A stretch of DNA of 64,000 bases, taken from the NCBI RefSeq assembly GCF_040361255.1, contig NZ_APNG01000008.1, forward strand, positions 1-64,000. Direction: 5' to 3'. The notes below the pieces were generated by a model, which worked only from the letters and a program-made list of their open reading frames with translations, ran no database searches and was not told the DNA's origin. This DNA comes from Salinisphaera sp040361255 (lineage in GTDB: Bacteria; Pseudomonadota; Gammaproteobacteria; Nevskiales; Salinisphaeraceae). The stretch's first letter is position 1. The number at the start of each line of letters is the position of its first letter. Below are positions 45,987 to 53,785 of the stretch, one piece after another. A program made the translations under genes and the position numbers.

Positions 45987-46066
45987 AAAATTTCGCGTTG
46001 GCCGGGCCGTACTACGCCGAGGCACGAGGGGGGACCGGGGAGACGCCGGCCCGACCAGGCGAAAAC
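45987..46066. repeat. 80-bp structured repeat, copy 2
   Basis: Begins 111 bp after copy 1. An inner stem TGGCCGGGCCG (left) can pair with the right arm CGGCCCGACCA with one mismatch. The outer ends TTTCGC and GCGAAA pair. Core as in copy 1, with four G in the second run. Confidence 0.85.
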
Positions 46067-46070
46067 CTGT

Positions 46071-46097
46071 CATACGCACACCGTGGTTGTGCGTATG
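46071..46097. other. Unique perfect hairpin between copies 2 and 3
   Basis: CATACGCACA (46071-46080) pairs perfectly over 10 bp with TGTGCGTATG (46088-46097), loop 7 nt. No relation to the other spacers except for being a hairpin. Confidence 0.7.
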
Positions 46098-46100
46098 GAT

Positions 46101-46182
46101 TTAATTTCGCCTGAGCCGAGCCGAACCACGCCGAGGCACGAGGGGGGGGACCGGGGAGACGCCAGCCCGACCAGGCGAAAAC
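46101..46182. repeat. 80-bp structured repeat, copy 3
   Basis: Begins 114 bp after copy 2. Its ends TTTCGCCTG and CAGGCGAAA pair perfectly over 9 bp. The core has seven G in the first run. A further small hairpin, GGCAG-CCATG-CTGCC, follows at 46188-46202. Confidence 0.85.
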
Positions 46183-46234
46183 TGTGTGGCAGCCATGCTG
46201 CCGAAATTCGTGTTGCTTGAACTCCTTACCTGAA

Positions 46235-46516
46235 TTAAGCGTCTTCGCCGTCCTGCGAAGACTGCATATCCTTCATGTATTGCTGGAACTCGTCCTTGTC
46301 GACTTCACCGTCGCCGTTTTCATCCATGGCATCGAACTTCGCCTCCCACGGAGTCGCGGCCACTTCTTCCGGCGAAAGCGAACCGTCGGCATCGGCATCC
46401 ATGGTCGCCCAGGCCGCCGAGGCTGTTTCTGCCGCATTCGCGCGGGTTGTGGACAAAGCCGTCGACAACGGAATGGCGATAGCGATACCGGCAATGACTG
46501 CGTAGCGTTTCTTCAT
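46235..46516 (-). CDS. Small secreted EF-hand calcium-binding protein
   Basis: 93 residues with a signal peptide (cut after ANA, residue 28). Two canonical EF-hand loops: DADADGSLSPEE (residues 40-51) and DENGDGEVDKDE (65-76), each with the expected acidic residues and central Gly. It should bind Ca2+ in the periplasm. The stretch upstream contains a sigma-54 promoter whose start site would be about 28 bp from the ATG, and three GlrR boxes further up, so it is probably made when the GlrK/GlrR system is active. Its biological role is unknown. Confidence 0.88.
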   Translation of the reverse strand: MKKRYAVIAGIAIAIPLSTALSTTRANAAETASAAWATMDADADGSLSPEEVAATPWEAKFDAMDENGDGEVDKDEFQQYMKDMQSSQDGEDA

Positions 46517-46555
46517 GAATCACTAAACTTCAATGCGTTCCTGACTAAGCCTAGA

Positions 46556-46570
46556 GCAACCGCCGTGCCA
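46556..46570 (-). promoter_or_regulatory. Sigma-54 promoter of the EF-hand gene
   Basis: On the minus strand TGGCACGGCGGTTGC fits the consensus TGGCACG-N4-TTGC, with GG at -24 and GC at -12 exactly 10 bases apart. The predicted start near 46545 lies about 28 bp before the EF-hand ATG (46516). The rpoN gene is in the same window. Confidence 0.85.
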
Positions 46571-46615
46571 ACTATAAAAAATACTTACGATACAATAATT
46601 TAAGTAGTATTTTCC
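46571..46615 (-). promoter_or_regulatory. AT-rich segment between the sigma-54 promoter and GlrR boxes, possible bend/IHF region
   Basis: About 45 bp of mostly A and T in a GC-rich genome, just upstream of the sigma-54 promoter. ATACAATAATTTA (around 46591-46603) resembles an IHF site with two mismatches. Such a bend is normal between activator sites and sigma-54 promoters. The IHF call itself is weak. Confidence 0.35.
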
Positions 46616-46665
46616 GTGCCGAGAGGCCTGTTGTCGCCGTGGGCGGGGCATACCGGCACAAAGAC

Positions 46666-46683
46666 TGTTGCCGTATGGCGACA
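46666..46683. promoter_or_regulatory. GlrR box 1
   Basis: TGTTGCCGTATGGCGACA, an 18-bp near-palindrome fitting TGTC-N10-GACA, the known GlrR site, with one difference. It is the box nearest to the sigma-54 promoter, about 100 bp upstream of it. Confidence 0.75.
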
Positions 46684-46729
46684 GCATGCAACGAATACTG
46701 ATAACTTGCGGAATTTGCTTGGTTTTAAA

Positions 46730-46747
46730 TGTCGCAGATTGGCAACA
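46730..46747. promoter_or_regulatory. GlrR box 2
   Basis: TGTCGCAGATTGGCAACA, one difference from TGTC-N10-GACA. Centre lies 64 bp from box 1. Confidence 0.72.
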
Positions 46748-46773
46748 GTTAGCCGCGATCGGCTGGTTTTCGA

Positions 46774-46791
46774 TGTCGCCTAACGGCAACG
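46774..46791. promoter_or_regulatory. GlrR box 3
   Basis: TGTCGCCTAACGGCAACG, with two differences from TGTC-N10-GACA. Ends 1 bp before the glrR stop codon. Centre is 44 bp from box 2. Confidence 0.68.
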
Positions 46792-46792
46792 A

Positions 46793-48157
46793 TCAGCGCG
46801 AGCGCTTGTAATCGTTGGGGTCGATCTCGTGCCGGTTGAGCAGCTTGTAGAACTCGGTGCGATTGCGCTTGGCCAGGCGTGCGCTGCGGGCGACATTGCC
46901 CTCGGTGATGCGTAGCAGCTGAACCAGATAATCGCGTACGAAGGCATCGCGGGCCTCGGCGAGCGGCTGCCAGGAGGCAGCTGCATCGGCGCGACCGCTA
47001 TGGCCGGCCAGGGCCTTTTCCACCGCCTGTGCGGAAATCACGTGGCCGCGGGTGAGGGCGACATTCTGTTCGACCACGTTGGAGAGCTGGCGGATATTGC
47101 CGGGCCAGTGATGGCGGCAGAGCAATTCCATCGCATCCGGCGAGTACACGCGGGTGCGCCGGCCACTGCGCGCCGCGATCGCTTCCAGAAAATGGCGGGC
47201 CAGCGGCGCGACGTCTTCCGGTCGCTCACGCAGCGGCGGCAGGGCAAGGGTGACCACGGCCAGGCGATAGTAGAGATCTTCGCGGAAACTGTGTTGTTCG
47301 ATGGCATGATCGAGGTCGCGGTGGGTGGCCGACACCACGCGCACGTTGACCGGTAGTGAACGCGAAGCGCCCACCGGTCGGACTTCACGCTCCTGCAGCA
47401 CGCGCAGCAGTTTGACCTGCAGCGTGATCGGCATGTCGCCGATCTCGTCGAGGAAGACCGTACCGCCCTCGGCGCTGCGAAACAGCCCCTGCTGGGCCTG
47501 CTTGGCATCGGTGAATGCGCCTTTTTCGTGGCCAAACAGTTCCGATTCGAGCAATTGCTCGGGCATGGCCCCGCAGTTGATCGCCACGAACGGCGCCTTC
47601 GCGCGGGGGCTGGCATCGTGCAGCGCGCGGGCGAGGACTTCCTTGCCGGTGCCGGATTCGCCGGTGATGAGCACGCTGGTGTCGCTGGCGGCGACCAGCT
47701 TGGCTTCATCGAGCAGGCGATGCATCAACGGCGAGCGGGTGACGATGCGTGCGCGCCAGACCTGCTGCCAGTCTTCGCTGGCCACACCGGTCTGTTCAAG
47801 CGCCTGGTCGACACGGGCCAGGAGTACGTCCTTGTCGACCGGTTTGGACAGAAAATCGAGTGCGCCGCCCTGCGTGGCCGCGACCGCCTCGGGAATCGTG
47901 CCGTGGGCGGTCAGCAGAATGACCGGCAGCGTGGGGTGGGCATGGCTGAGCCGGTCGAGCAGCGCCATGCCGTCCATGCCATCCATACGCAGATCGGTGA
48001 TTACACAGTCCGCGCCGTAATTTTCGAGCAGGCGAAGGGCGGCCCGACCGCTATCGGCGGTCTCGACCGTGTGGCCCGCGCCTTCCAGACGCAGGGCGAG
48101 CAGGCGCCGCAGGCTGGGGTCGTCATCGACCAGCAGTATCTTGCCGCCGCGTGCCAT
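46793..48157 (-). CDS. glrR: Sigma-54-dependent response regulator GlrR
   Basis: 454 residues: receiver domain (1-120; acidic pocket DDD at 11-13, phospho-acceptor Asp55 in TDLRMDG), AAA domain with GESGTGKE and the sigma-54 loop as GAFTDA, and a C-terminal helix-turn-helix (EGNVARSARLAKRNRTEFYKLL). The YRLAVVTLALPPLRER block is canonical. It overlaps nothing but is 0 bp from the qseG gene. With GlrK it forms a two-component pair known in E. coli to control glmY and rpoE. Three boxes downstream fit its binding motif, so its target here is probably the EF-hand gene. Confidence 0.93.
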   Translation of the reverse strand: MARGGKILLVDDDPSLRRLLALRLEGAGHTVETADSGRAALRLLENYGADCVITDLRMDGMDGMALLDRLSHAHPTLPVILLTAHGTIPEAVAATQGGALDFLSKPVDKDVLLARVDQALEQTGVASEDWQQVWRARIVTRSPLMHRLLDEAKLVAASDTSVLITGESGTGKEVLARALHDASPRAKAPFVAINCGAMPEQLLESELFGHEKGAFTDAKQAQQGLFRSAEGGTVFLDEIGDMPITLQVKLLRVLQEREVRPVGASRSLPVNVRVVSATHRDLDHAIEQHSFREDLYYRLAVVTLALPPLRERPEDVAPLARHFLEAIAARSGRRTRVYSPDAMELLCRHHWPGNIRQLSNVVEQNVALTRGHVISAQAVEKALAGHSGRADAAASWQPLAEARDAFVRDYLVQLLRITEGNVARSARLAKRNRTEFYKLLNRHEIDPNDYKRSR

Positions 48158-48811
48158 TTACGTGCCCGGGTCGCCGAGCCGGTTTTCTATATCGGCCAGT
48201 TCGCGCAATTTGCGGCGTGCCTCGTCGAGCTCGCGTTCGAGTTCACGGATATGGGCACGCTCGCGGGCGTTCGGCTGTCCGGCAGGCGGCTGGGCGCGCG
48301 CGCTCCGGGTCGCGGACTCGGGTATCACCGGTTCGGCGATGGCCGGCGCCGGTTCGGCCACGGTGTCGGTGCTGCTGACAGCGCCGTTGCGCGCGCCTTC
48401 GGCATACAGGCGCGCAAGATCCTGCAGGTACTGACAGGCCGCCGGGCTCCACTGGGCATCGTCGGCGGTGAGTGCGCGCTGGGCATAGCGCGCGGCTTCG
48501 TCCGGGGTGTAACGACGCTGGCCGGCCGTGCCGAATGCAAGGGCCAAATGCGCATAGCTCTGGGCATCGGGTCGGCTGGCGACCTGCGCTCGCGCGACGG
48601 CCACCGCCTCGGCGCGGGCTTCGGGCGTGGCCTGGCGCAGCTGTGCGGCATAGTCGAGCAAATCGAGTACCGGGTCTCGCTCGGCCGCCAATGGCATTGC
48701 CGGCGATGTCTCGACGCGTTCGCCCAGATCCGGCGGCCGCCGATCGGTGCTGCAGCCACCCGCCAGTAGCGATGCGCCGGCAACGGCGAGCGCGACCCAT
48801 ACCACACGCAT
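48158..48811 (-). CDS. qseG: QseG/YfhG-like lipoprotein
   Basis: Between glrK and glrR, where enterobacteria encode YfhG/QseG, the outer-membrane lipoprotein that modulates GlrK. The start at 48811, one base after the glrK stop, gives MRVVWVALAVAG and lipobox AGGC. The 217 residues have a helical repeat region (about 40-120) and a C-terminal coiled coil (RERAHIRELERELDEARRKLRELADIENRL). Sequence similarity is not strong, so identity rests mainly on position and type. Confidence 0.75.
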   Translation of the reverse strand: MRVVWVALAVAGASLLAGGCSTDRRPPDLGERVETSPAMPLAAERDPVLDLLDYAAQLRQATPEARAEAVAVARAQVASRPDAQSYAHLALAFGTAGQRRYTPDEAARYAQRALTADDAQWSPAACQYLQDLARLYAEGARNGAVSSTDTVAEPAPAIAEPVIPESATRSARAQPPAGQPNARERAHIRELERELDEARRKLRELADIENRLGDPGT

Positions 48812-48812
48812 A

Positions 48813-50321
48813 TCACACCGCATGGCGATCCGGGATTTCGACATGAAACCGTGCACCGCCGCCCGGGGCGTCGGTCACATCGATACGCCCGCCATGCGCA
48901 TGCACGCATTCACGTACCACCGACAAGCCGATACCGGTGCCCCGGAGTGCGCCCTTGGCATGTGACTCGCTGTCCGTGCCCTGATAAAAGGCATCGAAGA
49001 TTGCGTCGCGCTCGTGCGCGGGCACGCCCGGGCCCTGATCACTGACCGAGATCGTGGTGGCTGAAACCATACGCTCGGCGGCCAGGGTCACGGTCGAGCC
49101 CGGCGGCGCGAATTTCACCGCGTTGGCGAGTAGATTGTCGACAATAAGCTGCATACGGTCCCGGTCGGCCGTGACGTCCATGGTTTCGCCCGGCGTGACC
49201 ACGGATAGTTCCTTGCCCTCGATCGTGAGCCGCTGGCGGGCTACGATCGCCTCGAAAAGCGCGTTCAGATCGAAGCGCTCGTACTCAAGTTTAGCGTGTT
49301 GTTGCTGCCAGGCGGCAAAGTCCAGCAGGTTATCGATGAGCTTGGCCAGTTCAAGGCTGTTCTGCTGCAGGATTTCGGCCACGTCGGCCTGCGCGTCGTT
49401 GAGCTTTCCGACGGTGCCATCGCGCAACAGTTCGGCGCCTTCGCGAATACTGGCGAGCGGCGTTTTGAGTTCATGCGACATATGCCGGATGAACTGCTGT
49501 TTTTCGTTTTCCAGGGTGGCGAGACGGCGGCGCATCCAGTCCAGGCGCGCGCCCAGCGCATCGAGTTCGGCCGTGGGTGCGAACACCTTGATCTGCTGTG
49601 AGAAATCGCCATCGCCAAGGCGGGTGACCGCGCCGGAGATCTGACGTAGCGGGCGTGCGATCACCACCACGAAGAAAGCGGTGAGCGCAAGTGCGCCGGG
49701 AATCAGCGCGAATACGCACAGCAGCAGGAAAAAGCGGGCATCGGCCGCGGTCGCCTGCAAACGGGCCAGCTCGCGATCGATGAACAGATTGCCTTGCTGG
49801 GTGATCAGATCGGTTTCGCGCTGCATGGCGCTGATTTCCTCGATCAGGCTCTGAACCTGGGCCGGGCGCGTGCGCAGGCGTTCGGCCAGTTCGCGTGCCT
49901 GGGCGCGCAGGGTGTCGAGGTTCCAGCCCGACAGGGTATCGAGCTCGAGGGCGCCGAGCGCATCGAGCATGGCATCGAAGTCGCGGCTCTGGCGCTCGAA
50001 ACGCGTGATCAATTCGTCGCTTTGCAACACACCGTATTGGCGCGCGCTCCGCTCCATGCCCACCAGCAGTGTGCTCAGGCGTTTGCTGTAGCGGGTCACC
50101 TCCACGCCCTGGAGCACCAGGCGCTCGCTCTGATCGGTCAAGCGATCGACATAAAGCACACCGAAGACGATGGCCACGATCAACGGCAACGCGACCAGCC
50201 CGAAACTGGTCAGCAACAGTCCGGTGATCGAGCGTGGGCGAAAGACCAGCCGGCGACGGCCGTGGGCCTTGCGCGAATGTTCGATAGCGGCAGCAGCAGG
50301 GCGCGACATGCCGTACAGCAT
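48813..50321 (-). CDS. glrK: Sensor histidine kinase GlrK (QseE)
   Basis: Inner-membrane kinase of 502 residues: one helix at about 32-54, a periplasmic four-helix-like region (about 55-205), a second helix (about 206-228) and HAMP, HisKA with FIRHMSHELKTPLASI and an ATPase with VDNLLANAVKFAPPG, DQGPGVP and GTGIGLSVV. First of three genes glrK-qseG-glrR. The start could be ATG 50321 or 50309; no ribosome site decides. The signal it senses in this organism is unknown. Confidence 0.93.
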   Translation of the reverse strand: MLYGMSRPAAAAIEHSRKAHGRRRLVFRPRSITGLLLTSFGLVALPLIVAIVFGVLYVDRLTDQSERLVLQGVEVTRYSKRLSTLLVGMERSARQYGVLQSDELITRFERQSRDFDAMLDALGALELDTLSGWNLDTLRAQARELAERLRTRPAQVQSLIEEISAMQRETDLITQQGNLFIDRELARLQATAADARFFLLLCVFALIPGALALTAFFVVVIARPLRQISGAVTRLGDGDFSQQIKVFAPTAELDALGARLDWMRRRLATLENEKQQFIRHMSHELKTPLASIREGAELLRDGTVGKLNDAQADVAEILQQNSLELAKLIDNLLDFAAWQQQHAKLEYERFDLNALFEAIVARQRLTIEGKELSVVTPGETMDVTADRDRMQLIVDNLLANAVKFAPPGSTVTLAAERMVSATTISVSDQGPGVPAHERDAIFDAFYQGTDSESHAKGALRGTGIGLSVVRECVHAHGGRIDVTDAPGGGARFHVEIPDRHAV

Positions 50322-50409
50322 AGCCTGACTGGCGCCGACGTTGCGTATTCGGGCTTTGCGGCGCTAGGGTTGGCGGCTTGCCCCGTGTTCTTCTTGAGAG
50401 GCCTTTTGC

Positions 50410-51783
50410 ATGGTCGCGACCTCTGCCGATGCTCGCCCCGCCGAGCGCACCGACAACGGCCTGCCGTCTTTGACCTGGCTGGAAACGCGTACGCGCGAAC
50501 TGCTTGAGCAGGCGGCACACGGTGGCGCCGATCAGGCTGAAGTCTCGCTGTCGGCCTCGCGTGCACTGTCGGTGACCGCACGGGCGCGCGAGCGCGAATC
50601 CGTCGAACACGAAGGCGATCGGGCCGCGAGCCTGACCGTCTATCGCGGCCAGCGCAGTGGCAGTGCCTCGACCACCGATCTGAGCAGCGATGGGCTGCGC
50701 GCCGCGCTCGATCAGGCGCTCACCATCGCGCGTTTTACCGAGCCGGATGACTATGCCGGGCTTGCCGATGCCGAACTCATGGCCCGCACGCGCCCCGAGC
50801 TGTCGCTCTATCACCCGTGGTCGCTGGATGCCGGGCGGGCACTGGATATGGCGCTCGAGCTCGAGGCGGCCGCGCTCGATTACGACCCGCGTATCGCCCA
50901 GACCGAAGGCGCAACCGTGGCCAGCCAGGATGGCATCAGCGTATACGGCAACAGCCATGGGTTCGTGGCGGGTGAACGCGCGAGCCGGCATGCCTTGAGT
51001 GTCCAGCCGCTGGCTAAATCCGAGCGTGGCATGCAACGCGAAGTCGCCTTTTCCCAGGCCCGCCGTGCCGAGGATCTACAAACCCTGACGGCGGTCGGTC
51101 GGCTTGCCGCCGAGCGCGCGGTATCGCGCCTGCACGCAAAAACACCGCCGACCACGACCGCGTCGGTGCTGTTCACGCCACGGGTTGCGCGCGGGCTGTG
51201 GGGGCATCTGATCGGCGCGATCAGCGGCGGCGCGCTTTATCGCAACGCCAGTTTTCTCAAGGACAAGATCGATCAATCGATTGCGGTGCCGACACTCACC
51301 CTCAGCCAGCACCCGCACCGCCCGCGCGGGCTCGCCAGTGCCGCTTTCGATGGCGATGGCGTGGCCACCACCGAGCGCACTCTGGTCGAAGATGGCGTAC
51401 TGCGCGGCTATGTACTGTCCGCCTACACGGCCCGCCGACTGGGGCTCACGAGTACCGGCAACGCAGGCGGTGTGTTCAATCTGGACGTCGCCCCGGGCAG
51501 CGAAGATTTCGACGCGCTCGTGGCCGGCATGGGGCGTGGACTCGTGGTCACCGAACTCATGGGCCAGGGCGTGAATCTCGTCAATGGCGATTATTCGCGT
51601 GGCGCGGCCGGCTTCTGGGTCGAGAATGGCGAGATCGCCTATCCGGTCGAAAACGCCACCATCGCCGGCAATCTGGCGGATATGTATCGCGATATCGCAG
51701 CACTCGGCAGCGATGTGGATCTCGGCGCGGCCTTGCGTACGCCGTCGGTGCTGATTGGGTCTATGACCATTGCCGGGCAGTGA
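50410..51783 (+). CDS. pmbA: Metalloprotease TldE/PmbA
   Basis: 457 residues. The C-terminal region has GNAGGVFNLDVAPG and VTELMGQGVNLVNGDYSRGAAGFWVENGEI, signature blocks of the TldE/PmbA subunit, which with TldD forms a protease that trims peptides such as microcin precursors and acts on the CcdA antitoxin. TldD is not in this window. It diverges from glrK with 88 bp between starts. Confidence 0.95.
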   Translation: MVATSADARPAERTDNGLPSLTWLETRTRELLEQAAHGGADQAEVSLSASRALSVTARARERESVEHEGDRAASLTVYRGQRSGSASTTDLSSDGLRAALDQALTIARFTEPDDYAGLADAELMARTRPELSLYHPWSLDAGRALDMALELEAAALDYDPRIAQTEGATVASQDGISVYGNSHGFVAGERASRHALSVQPLAKSERGMQREVAFSQARRAEDLQTLTAVGRLAAERAVSRLHAKTPPTTTASVLFTPRVARGLWGHLIGAISGGALYRNASFLKDKIDQSIAVPTLTLSQHPHRPRGLASAAFDGDGVATTERTLVEDGVLRGYVLSAYTARRLGLTSTGNAGGVFNLDVAPGSEDFDALVAGMGRGLVVTELMGQGVNLVNGDYSRGAAGFWVENGEIAYPVENATIAGNLADMYRDIAALGSDVDLGAALRTPSVLIGSMTIAGQ

Positions 51784-51802
51784 TTCTGTCTTGCGCAAAT
51801 AC

Positions 51803-51836
51803 TCCGCACATTAGCGCGAAGACGCGCAAATAAGGC
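51803..51836 (+). repeat. Dispersed intergenic repeat, copy B
   Basis: 30 of 34 positions match copy A at 39886-39920, including the block CGCGCAAATAAGGC. It begins 20 bp after the pmbA stop. With copy C in inverse orientation it brackets about 150 bp. Confidence 0.65.
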
Positions 51837-52180
51837 AGTCACGTGGGTTGGCGCGGGCTGCGGATCGCGAGCCGGCGGGCAAGCGTCGCCGAGCATTCAG
51901 GGCGAATCGCTTGCCGAGGCAACGTCGTTTTGTGGATTACGCTTCGCTAAGCCAACCTGCACGTCGTTCGGGGTGCTCGAATGGTCACCCATCATTTACG
52001 CGCTTGGCGTGCATTTGCGGACGTTTTCTTTTGGCCGAAGAACACACGCCAATACGCAATCGCCGGTTGGCGGCTTGAATCACTAAGGTCGGATCTTCAG
52101 CAGGCGCTGCGCTCATTACGAGATTACGCTGCACACGTTTAACTCACGACGCGCTCATTCGAGCTACGAGGCGGGCCCGG
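51837..52180. other. Intergenic region between pmbA and mgtE
   Basis: About 344 bp without a gene. It holds repeat copy C (51988-52022) and is bracketed at its left by copy B in opposite orientation. No intrinsic terminator for pmbA or mgtE is clear. Confidence 0.45.
51988..52022 (-). repeat. Dispersed intergenic repeat, copy C (inverted)
   Basis: On the minus strand it starts GTCCGCAAATG like copy A, then ACGCCAAGCGCGTAAATG, similar with one gap and several changes. It faces copy B, 150 bp away. Confidence 0.55.
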
Positions 52181-53545
52181 TTAGCGCAACAGAAACAGCG
52201 TGCCGAGGCCGAGAAAGGCGCCGAAGCCGATGACGTCGGTAATGGTCGTGAGCACGACAGAGCCCGCCAGGGCCGGGTCGATGCCCATTTTCTTCATGGC
52301 CAGCGGAATGGCGACGCCGGCGATGGCAGCGCCAATCTGGTTGATGATCAGTGCCACCGCGATGATCACGCCGAGCGTGGGGTTGCCGAACCAGACCTGG
52401 GCGATGACGCCGACAACCGCCCCCCACAGCACGCCGTTGATCACGGCCACGGCGAGTTCCTTCATCAGCAGGGTGCGCGCGTTGCCGAAACCGATCTGAC
52501 CGAGCGACAGGCCGCGAATCATCAGGGTGAGTGTCTGTGAGCCGCCGATTCCGCCCATGCTGGCCACGATCGGCATGAGCACGGCCAGGGCGACCACTTG
52601 CGATAGCGTGGCTTCGAACAGGCCCACGACCTGCGCGGCGAGAAAGGCGGTGAGCAGATTCGCGCCCAGCCAGGTGGCCCGTCGGCGCGCACTACGCGCG
52701 ATCGGTGCGAATACGTCTTCTTCTTCGTCGAGGCCGGCCATGCTCATGATCGAGTGCTCGGCTTCGTCGCGGATCACGTCGACCACGTCGTCGATGGTGA
52801 TCCGGCCGACCAGTTTTTCGTTTTCGTCGATCACCGGTGCCGAGATCAGGTCGAGATCCTGAAAGCGCTTGGCGACCTGGGCGGCCGACATGTCCACCGG
52901 CAAGGCTTCGATATCGGTGTTCATGACCTCGGAGACGTCGCGCTCCGGGTCGAGCGTGAGCAGTTTGGCGAGCGTGAGCATGCCCAGATAACGGCCATAG
53001 CGCGAGATCACGAACAGCGATTCGGTATCGTCGGGCAGGGTGCCGCGCTGTTGCAGATAGCGGCGCACGACATCCAGCGACACGTCCGGGCGTACCGTGA
53101 TGGTGTCGTTGTTCATCAGGCCGCCGGCCGAGTCCGACGGATAGGACAGCACCGCTTCCAGACGTTCGCGGTTGTCCAGGTCCATCGTGTGCAGGACTTC
53201 ACGGGTGACCTGTTCGGGTAGATCCTCGATCAGGTCGGCGAGGTCGTCGATCGGCATGCCTTCGGTGGCCGCGAGCAGAACCTCGTCGTCGAGGGCATCG
53301 ATGAGCTCGGCACGCACCTCGTCGTTGACGTGCAGCAGCGTTTCGCCGTGATCGTCTTCGGGCACCAGACGCCAGACCAGCTCACGCTTGGTGCGCGGGA
53401 TGGATTCCAGCAGCAAGCCGATTTCGGCCGGCGAGAGCGAGTGCAGCATCGGTTTGAGCCGACGCATGCGCCCGGATTCCAGCGCCTCGTTGATATGCGC
53501 GAGCCGGGATTCCATCTGGTCTTCAGTGGTCTTGGCGTCGCTCAT
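52181..53545 (-). CDS. mgtE: Magnesium transporter MgtE
   Basis: 454 residues: an N-terminal helical superfamily domain (about 15-130; HSLSPAEIGLLLESIP, LIEDLPEQVTREVL), two CBS domains (about 130-255; SDSAGGLMN), a plug helix and about five transmembrane helices (PIVASMGGIGGSQTLTLMIRGL holds the pore). Imports Mg2+ and closes when cytosolic Mg is high. The start MSDAKTTED at 53545 is chosen; 42 further codons upstream are not like the family. Confidence 0.95.
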   Translation of the reverse strand: MSDAKTTEDQMESRLAHINEALESGRMRRLKPMLHSLSPAEIGLLLESIPRTKRELVWRLVPEDDHGETLLHVNDEVRAELIDALDDEVLLAATEGMPIDDLADLIEDLPEQVTREVLHTMDLDNRERLEAVLSYPSDSAGGLMNNDTITVRPDVSLDVVRRYLQQRGTLPDDTESLFVISRYGRYLGMLTLAKLLTLDPERDVSEVMNTDIEALPVDMSAAQVAKRFQDLDLISAPVIDENEKLVGRITIDDVVDVIRDEAEHSIMSMAGLDEEEDVFAPIARSARRRATWLGANLLTAFLAAQVVGLFEATLSQVVALAVLMPIVASMGGIGGSQTLTLMIRGLSLGQIGFGNARTLLMKELAVAVINGVLWGAVVGVIAQVWFGNPTLGVIIAVALIINQIGAAIAGVAIPLAMKKMGIDPALAGSVVLTTITDVIGFGAFLGLGTLFLLR

Positions 53546-53785
53546 CGCAGCGCATATCCGAAACAGTGAGTGGCTTGTTAGAAAATAGCAGAAAAATACG
53601 GATTTTCCTGCGCTTTTTATGCCCTGACAGCGATCGCCGACGCAATCGCGACAGTGCAGACCGCAGGCCATGGGTCAGACCTGCAACCGATCAGGATAGT
53701 GCAGCCGTGTTGCAGCGACGCGACGTATCAGCCGCGGGCGACGCGAACCGTGTCGTCCCGGCTGTGGCGATTCGATTCGGGCGTA

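Noticed and set aside
45876..46182. CRISPR array
   Set aside because: Repeats are 80 bp, only three copies, spacers are self-complementary hairpins and no cas gene is near.
45876..46202. Integron attC array
   Set aside because: No integrase, no cassette genes and the conserved part is the long core, not short ends around a variable palindrome.
46517..46792. A GlmY-like small RNA gene
   Set aside because: The sigma-54 promoter leads straight into the EF-hand reading frame, and no separate hairpin-plus-U-tract follows within 150 nt.
46793..48157. GlrR unable to use sigma-54 because GAFTGA reads GAFTDA
   Set aside because: This substitution occurs among natural activators and the rest of the AAA domain is intact; the local sigma-54 promoter also supports activity.
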